This document shows, piece after piece, positions 1 to 4,297 of a DNA stretch of 5,874 nucleotides. Under the pieces are notes generated by a model. It was not told where the DNA came from. It saw nothing but the letters and a program-made list of their open reading frames with translations, and made no database searches. The stretch spans positions 1 to 5,874 of the forward strand of contig JASLJL010000499.1 of NCBI GenBank assembly GCA_030152405.1, given 5' to 3'. A program made the position numbers and the translations under genes. Source of the DNA: Gordonia sp. (in: high G+C Gram-positive bacteria) (GTDB taxonomy: Bacteria > Actinomycetota > Actinomycetes > Mycobacteriales > Mycobacteriaceae). Position 1 is the stretch's first letter. Each line of letters begins with the position of its first letter.

Positions 1-1103
1 AAGCCGAGACCCACCCACAGCGGAGCGCCCAGCGCGACGGCGGAGAGCCCGACCGTCTGAATCAGGAGCGCGGCGGTCACCGCGTGTTCTCGCCGCACCA
101 CTCGGAGAAGCTGAGGGGCCACGACGCCGCCGATCACGGTGGTCACCGCCTGCGGGACGACGGTCAGCCCCGCCGCGCTCGGCGAGTACCCGGCGGTCTC
201 CTGAACATGCAGGCTGACGAGATACACCGACGCCGCGGCCGCCGCGGCCGCGGTCAACACCTGCCCGAACGCGACCGCGAACCCCGGGGACCGAAACAAA
301 TCGACGGCGATGAGCGGTTCGACGAGGCGGCCCTGGCGTCTGACGAACACCACGAGTGCGATCAGGCCGGCCGCGAGCGCCGTCCCACCGGTCCCGGGAC
401 GGTCAGCGAGATGCGCGATCCCGTACACGATCGCGCCGAGCGAGACCGCGGACAGCACCACGCTGAGCGGATCCCAGTCAGGCGGATCAGGACTCCGGCT
501 CTCGGGGACGAGCGCAGGTGCGAGGGCCGCCCCCACGAGCGCGATGGGCGCGCAGAGCGCGAACACTCCTGGCCATCCCACCGACTGCGTCACCGCGCCG
601 CCGATCACCGGGCCGACGGCGTTGGCGGCGCCGAACATCGCGACCCAGAGTCCGTTCGCGATCGTCCGGTCGTGACCTGCGTAGAGCACGGCGATCGTCG
701 AGACGACGTTCGCGACGATCAACGCACCCATCACGCCGCCGACGACTCGTCCGACGATCAACGTCTGCACCGTCGGCGCGAGCGCGATGACCAGATTCGC
801 AGCCGCGTGCCCGACCAGTCCCACGATCAGGACGGTTCGCCTGCCGAGACGATCACCGAGGCGAGCCGCCAGGATCACGGTCACGGCCATCGCGAGCGGA
901 TACGCGTCGACCACCCAGGCGCGTGTCGTGTCGGCCATCCCGACGTCCGCGGCGATCGACGGCAGAGCCGTGTTGACCATGCTGACCGAGAGGCTGCCGG
1001 CGAGGATTCCGGTGAGCAGCGGCGCCATCGGCGCCCACCGCCGTCGTCTCGGGTGCGACTGCTCGCCGTCCGTACCAGAGCTCGTCGCGCATTCCGTCGC
1101 CAT
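1..1103 (-). CDS. MFS multidrug exporter, DHA2 (EmrB/QacA-like) type, 3' end cut by window
   Basis: Probable inner-membrane, proton-coupled exporter of small toxic compounds. I read this frame from the minus strand: it is open from the ATG at 1103 to the left edge (367 codons). A short Arg-rich cytoplasmic N-terminus (about residues 1-25) is followed by many hydrophobic segments. Motif A, GDRLGRR, is at residues 83-89 after TM2. The antiporter motif C form, G-x5-GPxxGG, is at 158-169 in TM5. NTALPSIA at 44-51 matches the TM1 motif of 14-TM exporters, except that the usual Asp before it is replaced by Ser/Val. Family members run about 450-520 residues, so roughly 100 or more are missing. An in-frame TTG at 1139 would add 12 residues; no good ribosome-binding site precedes either start. 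It is divergent from an HxlR regulator, so regulation from the shared 66-bp gap is likely. The family is clear; the substrate cannot be told. Confidence 0.9.
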   Translation of the reverse strand, partial: MATECATSSGTDGEQSHPRRRRWAPMAPLLTGILAGSLSVSMVNTALPSIAADVGMADTTRAWVVDAYPLAMAVTVILAARLGDRLGRRTVLIVGLVGHAAANLVIALAPTVQTLIVGRVVGGVMGALIVANVVSTIAVLYAGHDRTIANGLWVAMFGAANAVGPVIGGAVTQSVGWPGVFALCAPIALVGAALAPALVPESRSPDPPDWDPLSVVLSAVSLGAIVYGIAHLADRPGTGGTALAAGLIALVVFVRRQGRLVEPLIAVDLFRSPGFAVAFGQVLTAAAAAAASVYLVSLHVQETAGYSPSAAGLTVVPQAVTTVIGGVVAPQLLRVVRREHAVTAALLIQTVGLSAVALGAPLWVGLG

Positions 1104-1134
1104 GTCGTCGATCGTCCGGCCCGGCGGCGTGTTC

Positions 1135-1163
1135 TTCAAGTACTGACATGTCGGTGACATACT
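1135..1163 (+). promoter_or_regulatory. Weak candidate promoter for the HxlR gene, possibly giving a leaderless mRNA
   Basis: CATACT at 1158-1163 matches the TATAAT-type -10 at four of six bases and ends 6 nt before the ATG at 1170. TTCAAG at 1135-1140, 17 bp upstream, is only a weak -35. No Shine-Dalgarno sequence lies before the ATG. Together these fit transcription starting at the start codon, which is common in actinobacteria. The -10 overlaps the inverted repeat, which would allow autorepression. Confidence 0.3.
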
Positions 1164-1166
1164 GAC
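1139..1166. promoter_or_regulatory. Candidate HxlR operator between divergent exporter and regulator
   Basis: A perfect inverted repeat ATGTC-GGT-GACAT spans 1148-1160. The 7-mer TACTGAC occurs at 1141-1147 and again at 1160-1166, a 19-bp offset, so copies lie on nearly the same helix face. AGTACT at 1139-1144 is also palindromic. Known HxlR operators (for example YodB/CatR) contain TACT/AGTA-type half-sites, which fits loosely. Position between divergent genes supports an operator that represses the exporter, the regulator or both. Binding itself is inference. Confidence 0.5.
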
Positions 1167-1169
1167 CGA

Positions 1170-1559
1170 ATGGATAGCAATGCAGGTGAGAAGGCTTTGC
1201 GCCCACGGACGGCGAACGCGGTTCGGAGTTGGGCGACGTCCTGTCCGGCCGAGATCGCCGTAGCGGTGCTCGGCGGAGCGTGGAAGCCGAGCATTCTGCA
1301 TCAGCTCGAGAGTCACTCTGTGCTGCGGTTCGGTGAACTCGGCCGCGCGATCGGCGACCCGAGTCCCCGCGTGCTGACTCGCCAGCTACGGGAGCTCGAG
1401 GACGACGGTCTCATCAACCGGGTGGTGTATCCCGAGGTACCGCCGCGCGTCGAGTACAGCCTCACCGCTCTCGGCGAGTCGGCGAGCGGGGTGCTGTCCG
1501 GCCTCACCTCGTGGGGCTCGGACTACGCGGCGACGCGGCGAGAGTTCCTCGACCTCTGA
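1170..1559 (+). CDS. HxlR-family winged-helix transcriptional regulator
   Basis: A 129-residue DNA-binding regulator, usual size for the family, acting in the cytoplasm as a dimer. The diagnostic N-terminal block (S)CPAEIAVAVLGGAWKPSIL at about 24-43 carries Cys25, the position that acts as the thiol switch in quinone- and electrophile-sensing members such as YodB and HypR. The recognition helix region is about 65-81 (SPRVLTRQLRELEDDGL), followed by the wing and the typical PPRVEYSLTALG at 91-102. It is transcribed away from an MFS exporter across a 66-bp gap holding an inverted repeat, so it probably controls that exporter and itself. The ATG at 1170 keeps the normal family N-terminus; no ribosome-binding site precedes it, so the message may be leaderless. 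Its stop is one base from the facing stop of the sigma gene. Family assignment is firm; redox sensing is inferred from the single Cys. Confidence 0.93.
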   Translation: MDSNAGEKALRPRTANAVRSWATSCPAEIAVAVLGGAWKPSILHQLESHSVLRFGELGRAIGDPSPRVLTRQLRELEDDGLINRVVYPEVPPRVEYSLTALGESASGVLSGLTSWGSDYAATRREFLDL

Positions 1560-1560
1560 G

Positions 1561-2421
1561 TCACACGCTCAACGATCCCAGTTTCGCCGGGTTCCGCACC
1601 GCGTAGACGGCCGACACCCGGCCGTCGACCACCTCGACGCACGTGACGTTGTCGATCACACCGTCGATCGACGAGATGACCGCGGGCATGCCGTTGACGA
1701 CGGTCATGCGGAAACCCAGTTCCCCCAGTCCTGCGCCCTTGGCCAACAGCCCGATCAGTAGTCGCGCGACACGATCGGCTCCGTGCACCGGACGTCGTGC
1801 GGCCGACACGACTCCACCACCGTCGCCGAGGAACACCACACCGGGAGCGAGTGTGTCCATGAGTCCTTGGACGTCGCCCGTCATCGCGCTGGCGAGGAAT
1901 CGTTCGGCCACGGCCTGCGCCTGCGCCGGCTCCGCGACCGCCGCACTTCGCCTGGCCCGGACGTGATTCCGTGCCCGGCTGGCGATCTGCCGGACGGCGG
2001 TCTCCGACTTGTCGACGGCGGCCGCGATCTCGCTGTACTCGAACGCGAAGACCTCGCGCAGCACGAACACCGCCCGTTCCGCGGGCGTCAACGATTCGAG
2101 CACGAGCAGCATCGCGGTGGTGACCGCCTCTCCGGTCAGCACGTGGTCGAGAGCGTCGTCCGACGCGGTCTCAAGCGGCTCCGGCAACCACGGCCCGACG
2201 TAGTCCTCGCGACGTCGGGCCGCCGCACGCGCCGCGTTCAACGCTTGCCGCGTGACAATTCGCGCCAGGTAGGCGCGTGAGTTGGCGATCGTGGTGTGAT
2301 CGACGTCCTGCCAGCGCAGCCAGCTGTCGGAGACCACGTCCTCAGCATCCGCTGTCGATCCGAGGATCTCGTACGCGATCGAGAACAGCAGGGGCCGGTG
2401 AACGACGAAGTCGTCGGTCAT
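1561..2421 (-). CDS. sigJ: ECF41-family (SigJ-like) RNA polymerase sigma factor with SnoaL-like C-terminal domain
   Basis: A 286-residue extracytoplasmic-function sigma factor that directs RNA polymerase to its own promoter class. Sigma region 2 covers about 1-70 (AEDVVSDSWLRW at 26-37). The linker carries WLPEP at 78-82. Sigma region 4 covers about 107-157 with its helix-turn-helix. The C-terminal extension, about 165-286, is SnoaL/NTF2-like and carries DGGG at 200-203 and NPAKL at 277-281 near the end. WLPEP, DGGG and NPDKL-type motifs define ECF41, in which the extension modulates sigma activity in place of a separate anti-sigma factor. Here the last motif has Ala for Asp. The ATG overlaps the stop of the oxidoreductase gene (ATGA, 2418-2421), and no ribosome-binding site is seen, so translation is probably coupled. 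Family membership is very likely; orthology to mycobacterial sigJ rather than another ECF41 paralogue is less sure. Confidence 0.93.
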   Translation of the reverse strand: MTDDFVVHRPLLFSIAYEILGSTADAEDVVSDSWLRWQDVDHTTIANSRAYLARIVTRQALNAARAAARRREDYVGPWLPEPLETASDDALDHVLTGEAVTTAMLLVLESLTPAERAVFVLREVFAFEYSEIAAAVDKSETAVRQIASRARNHVRARRSAAVAEPAQAQAVAERFLASAMTGDVQGLMDTLAPGVVFLGDGGGVVSAARRPVHGADRVARLLIGLLAKGAGLGELGFRMTVVNGMPAVISSIDGVIDNVTCVEVVDGRVSAVYAVRNPAKLGSLSV

Positions 2422-3461
2422 CGTGGACCCGGAATCGTGACGGCCGAGCCTTTGCGAGCCGATGCGGCCGCGAACGTGCAGACCTGCTCCTTGAAGAACG
2501 CACCCGGGCGACCGCCGAACCAGATGCGGGTCGGCACGTCGTTTCGGTGAGCGTGCTGGATCACGGCGTCGCGGCGCCCGAGCGAGACGTTCTGCCCGAC
2601 GAACGACATCGAGAACGCCCGCGGCGCCTCGCCTCGGAGTTCCCGCAGCACGTTCTTCGCGGCGTGTGCGCCCTGCGGCAGCGCCGCCTGACAGCTGGCC
2701 CGAGTCCCCTCGACTGCTGCGGCGTCGCCGACCGCGTACACGTGCGGGTGACTCGTGCTTCGAAGCCGCTGATCGACTCGCACCCGGCCCGTGTCATCGG
2801 TGTCGAGACCGCTGCGCGCGGCCAGGTCGGTGACCTGCGCGGTCACCGCCCACAGAGTGAGGTCGGCGTCGTCGGCCGCCGTCCACCTACCCGTGACGAC
2901 GTCGACTCCCAGAGACGACAGGACCTTCGCGACCCGGCGCCGCGCGGCGACACCGAGTGACGCGCCGAGTTCATCGCCGACCAGACGGACGGACAGGTCG
3001 GGCCGCTGTTCGGCGATCTCCGACGCGGTCTCGATACCGCTGAGTCCGGCCCCGACGACCGTGACTCGCGCTCCCTCGTCGAGCGCACGCAGACGTCGGG
3101 CGGCCTCGCGTGCCTGATCGACGTCGCCGACCGCGAGCGTCCCGTCCGGCGACGCCGCCGAGCTTCCGACCGCGTAGATCATCCGGTCGAAGTCGAGCGC
3201 CGACCCGTCGGACAGTTCGACGACGCCGTCGCCGACCTTCTCGACCGCGGCCGTCCGGTGCTTGACTCGGCCGTCGAGCATCTCCGACAGCGGCCGCGTC
3301 GCCGGTCCGCTGCCTGCGATCTCCTGATGCAGCCGAACGCGCTCGACGAACTCGGTGTGCGGGCTGACGACGGTCACCGTCACGTCGTCACCGCCCTTGC
3401 GCGCCAACAGATTCGCCGCGACAGTCCCCGCGTACCCGGCCCCTGCGATCACGATGTCCAT
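2418..3461 (-). CDS. FAD/NAD(P)-dependent oxidoreductase (NDH-2/AIF-like fold), ECF41 partner gene
   Basis: A 347-residue pyridine-nucleotide:disulfide-type flavoprotein, probably passing electrons from NAD(P)H through FAD to an unknown acceptor such as a quinone. The FAD Rossmann motif GAGYAG is at 7-12, the NAD(P) Rossmann motif GAGLSG at 137-142, and the second FAD motif VYAVGDAAA at 241-249. No redox CxxxxC pair is seen, which speaks against a disulfide reductase and for the NDH-2/ferredoxin-reductase/AIF side. No clear membrane segment is visible. I chose the ATG at 3461 because GAGGGAG lies 7 nt upstream (3469-3475) and the GxGxxG motif then begins at residue 7, as usual. An in-frame ATG at 3494 would add 11 residues but sits at or upstream of the predicted transcription start. 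It is cotranscribed with the ECF41 sigma gene; oxidoreductases are one of the known classes of ECF41 neighbours. The exact reaction cannot be told. Confidence 0.9.
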   Translation of the reverse strand: MDIVIAGAGYAGTVAANLLARKGGDDVTVTVVSPHTEFVERVRLHQEIAGSGPATRPLSEMLDGRVKHRTAAVEKVGDGVVELSDGSALDFDRMIYAVGSSAASPDGTLAVGDVDQAREAARRLRALDEGARVTVVGAGLSGIETASEIAEQRPDLSVRLVGDELGASLGVAARRRVAKVLSSLGVDVVTGRWTAADDADLTLWAVTAQVTDLAARSGLDTDDTGRVRVDQRLRSTSHPHVYAVGDAAAVEGTRASCQAALPQGAHAAKNVLRELRGEAPRAFSMSFVGQNVSLGRRDAVIQHAHRNDVPTRIWFGGRPGAFFKEQVCTFAAASARKGSAVTIPGPR

Positions 3462-3468
3462 GGTGTGA

Positions 3469-3475
3469 CTCCCTC
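3469..3475 (-). promoter_or_regulatory. Ribosome-binding site fixing the oxidoreductase start
   Basis: GAGGGAG on the minus strand, 7 nt before the ATG at 3461. It is one of the best Shine-Dalgarno matches in the window and decides for 3461 over the in-frame ATG at 3494. Confidence 0.75.
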
Positions 3476-3498
3476 TAGCGTCGGTGATTGACATACAT

Positions 3499-3527
3499 GG
3501 GACACCGCCCGACGCTCATCTGTGACA
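3499..3527 (-). promoter_or_regulatory. Candidate ECF41/SigJ-dependent autoregulated promoter
   Basis: On the minus strand TGTCACA (3527-3521) is followed after exactly 16 bp by TGTCCC (3504-3499). From memory, ECF41 promoters read TGTCACA-N16-CGTC, and M. tuberculosis SigJ uses a GTCACA-N16-CGTCCT-like site. The -35 here is perfect and the -10 differs at its first and last bases. Transcription would start near 3491-3494, giving a leader of about 30 nt with the ribosome-binding site inside it. The operon it would drive encodes an ECF41 factor, so autoregulation is the natural reading. The match was made by eye. Confidence 0.65.
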
Positions 3528-3642
3528 ATCCGCCACTGTGCCGCCGATCACAACCGCTGCGGCCTGATAGCGTCGGATTCAGCATCGCGTGTCGGTGACG
3601 GACTGCGTCAGACATGGAGGTGCCGAAGACGAAAGTCTCACC

Positions 3643-4011
3643 ATGTCAGTCAGTTTCAATCACACCATCATCGGCGCGCACGACCCCGCGTTGTCCGCCG
3701 ACTTCTACCTCGCGGTTCTCGGCGCACGTCCCGCTCCGAGCTGGGGCCCGTTCATCAACATTCAGCTCGACGACGACACGCTGTTGCAGTTCGCCGCCGC
3801 GCCGGTGAACGATCCGATTCACATGGCGTTCCTCATGAACGACGACGAGTTCGATCGAGGGTACGACGTTCTCACCACACTCGGGGTGGAGCACTGGGCC
3901 GACCCTCAGATGACACGTCCGGGCGAGATCTCCACCGGTGAAGGCAAGCGCGTGTACTTCAAAGATCCGTCGGGCCACCTGCTCGAAATGCTCACGCAGG
4001 CCTATCTCTGA
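3643..4011 (+). CDS. VOC-superfamily (glyoxalase/dioxygenase-fold) protein
   Basis: A 122-residue single-domain protein built from two beta-alpha-beta-beta-beta units, the usual size for stand-alone VOC proteins, which act as dimers. The first unit starts at FNHTII (5-10), with an HDPALSADFYLAVLG stretch at 13-27. The second contains the FxDPxGxxLE block, YFKDPSGHLLEML, at 105-117. His7, His60 and Glu115 are placed as in the metal-binding set of this superfamily, so metal binding is likely. Substrate and reaction (isomerase, dioxygenase, thiol transfer or drug binding) cannot be told. I chose ATG 3643 because family proteins begin a few residues before the first strand. An in-frame GTG at 3589 would add 18 residues with no family resemblance. 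Only a weak GAAAG precedes 3643. It is divergent from the oxidoreductase operon across 181 bp and convergent with the tRNA gene. Confidence 0.88.
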   Translation: MSVSFNHTIIGAHDPALSADFYLAVLGARPAPSWGPFINIQLDDDTLLQFAAAPVNDPIHMAFLMNDDEFDRGYDVLTTLGVEHWADPQMTRPGEISTGEGKRVYFKDPSGHLLEMLTQAYL

Positions 4012-4017
4012 TCCAGA

Positions 4018-4100
4018 GCTCCCCGAACTCAGTACTGGGATCGGCGCTTGAGGGACTATCGCCCTCGAGCGCCCGTCTCGGTACTGAATTCGGGACGAGC
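4018..4100 (+). terminator. Long imperfect hairpin after the VOC gene, probable U-less terminator or structured 3' UTR
   Basis: The arm 4018-4054 pairs with 4062-4100 around a 7-nt loop (4055-4061). By hand I count 35 pairs: 4 outer, a 2-nt bulge at 4095-4096, 6, a C/A mismatch (4028/4088), 13, a C/C mismatch (4042/4074), and 12 inner. Four pairs are wobbles (4036/4080, 4038/4078, 4041/4075, 4049/4067), all U-G or G-U in plus-strand RNA and A/C mismatches in minus-strand RNA. It begins 6 nt after the VOC stop. No T-run follows, so if it terminates it is of the I-shaped kind proposed for actinobacteria. It could instead be a small mobile or repetitive palindromic element. Confidence 0.6.
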
Positions 4101-4116
4101 GTCCGTGCGGGCCAAC

Positions 4117-4144
4117 TGAAAAGCCCACGCGCAAGGCGTGGGCT
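4117..4144 (-). terminator. Rho-independent terminator of the tRNA-Arg gene
   Basis: A perfect 9-bp stem (AGCCCACGC against GCGTGGGCT, at 4122-4130 and 4136-4144) with a 5-nt loop. On the minus strand the stem runs straight into a TTTT run. It begins 11 nt beyond the tRNA 3' end. On the plus strand the stem is preceded by A residues but not followed by T residues, so it works for the tRNA direction only. Confidence 0.85.
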
Positions 4145-4155
4145 GGTCAGATACT

Positions 4156-4231
4156 TGGTGCCCCCCGCAGGATTCGAACCTGCGACCTTCTGCTCCGGAG
4201 GCAGACGCTCTATCCCCTGAGCTAGGGGGGC
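4156..4231 (-). tRNA. tRNA-Arg, anticodon CCG
   Basis: A full 76-nt cloverleaf with encoded CCA, reading the CGG arginine codon. The acceptor stem is a perfect 7 bp (GCCCCCC with GGGGGGC), the discriminator base is A, and CCA is at 4158-4156. The D stem is GCTC/GAGC, and the anticodon stem TCTGC/GCAGA encloses loop CTCCGGA with CCG at 4198-4196. The variable loop is AGGTC. The T stem GCAGG/CCTGC encloses TTCGAAT. It lies 66 nt downstream of the ATPase gene on the same strand and has its own terminator. tRNA-Arg 3' ends are common integrase target sites, but no integrase, att duplicate or element boundary is visible here. Confidence 0.98.
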
Positions 4232-4247
4232 GGGTCAAGCGAAAGCA

Positions 4248-4278
4248 ACAGTAGCGCACGGCAGCTCGAGCATCCAAC
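4248..4278 (-). promoter_or_regulatory. Weak candidate promoter for tRNA-Arg
   Basis: On the minus strand TACTGT (4253-4248) fits the TANNNT -10 pattern and TTGGAT (4278-4273) is a weak -35, with a long 19-bp spacer. It would give a precursor leader of roughly 10 nt. The alternative is read-through from the upstream ATPase gene, since no strong terminator separates them; only a small CCGG/CCGG stem is seen at 4280-4291. Confidence 0.3.
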
Positions 4279-4297
4279 ACCGGGTGCCCGGACGCCC

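Noticed and set aside
84..1157. Long plus-strand open frame of 357 codons opposite the MFS gene
   Set aside because: Its translation is Arg/His/Asp-rich and low in hydrophobic residues, as expected from the shadow of a high-GC membrane-protein gene. The minus frame carries real MFS motifs.
1116..1160. TGTCACC on the minus strand in the exporter/regulator gap as a second ECF41 promoter
   Set aside because: Sixteen bp downstream there is AAGAAC-like sequence instead of CGTC, so only the -35 half resembles the motif.
853..1206. Minus-strand open frame beginning MSVLEEHAAG at about 1149
   Set aside because: It is shifted relative to the MFS frame and has no recognisable domain; it also crosses into the regulator gene.
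3488..3516. Perfect TTGACA at 3488-3493 on the plus strand as a -35 for the VOC gene
   Set aside because: No acceptable -10 lies 16-18 bp downstream, and the site overlaps the leader of the opposite operon. A TAGCGT at 3568-3573 has no -35 partner either. I see no convincing VOC promoter.
4156..4231. tRNA-Arg as an integration site of a genomic island
   Set aside because: No integrase, no repeat of the tRNA 3' end elsewhere in the window and no visible composition break beside it.
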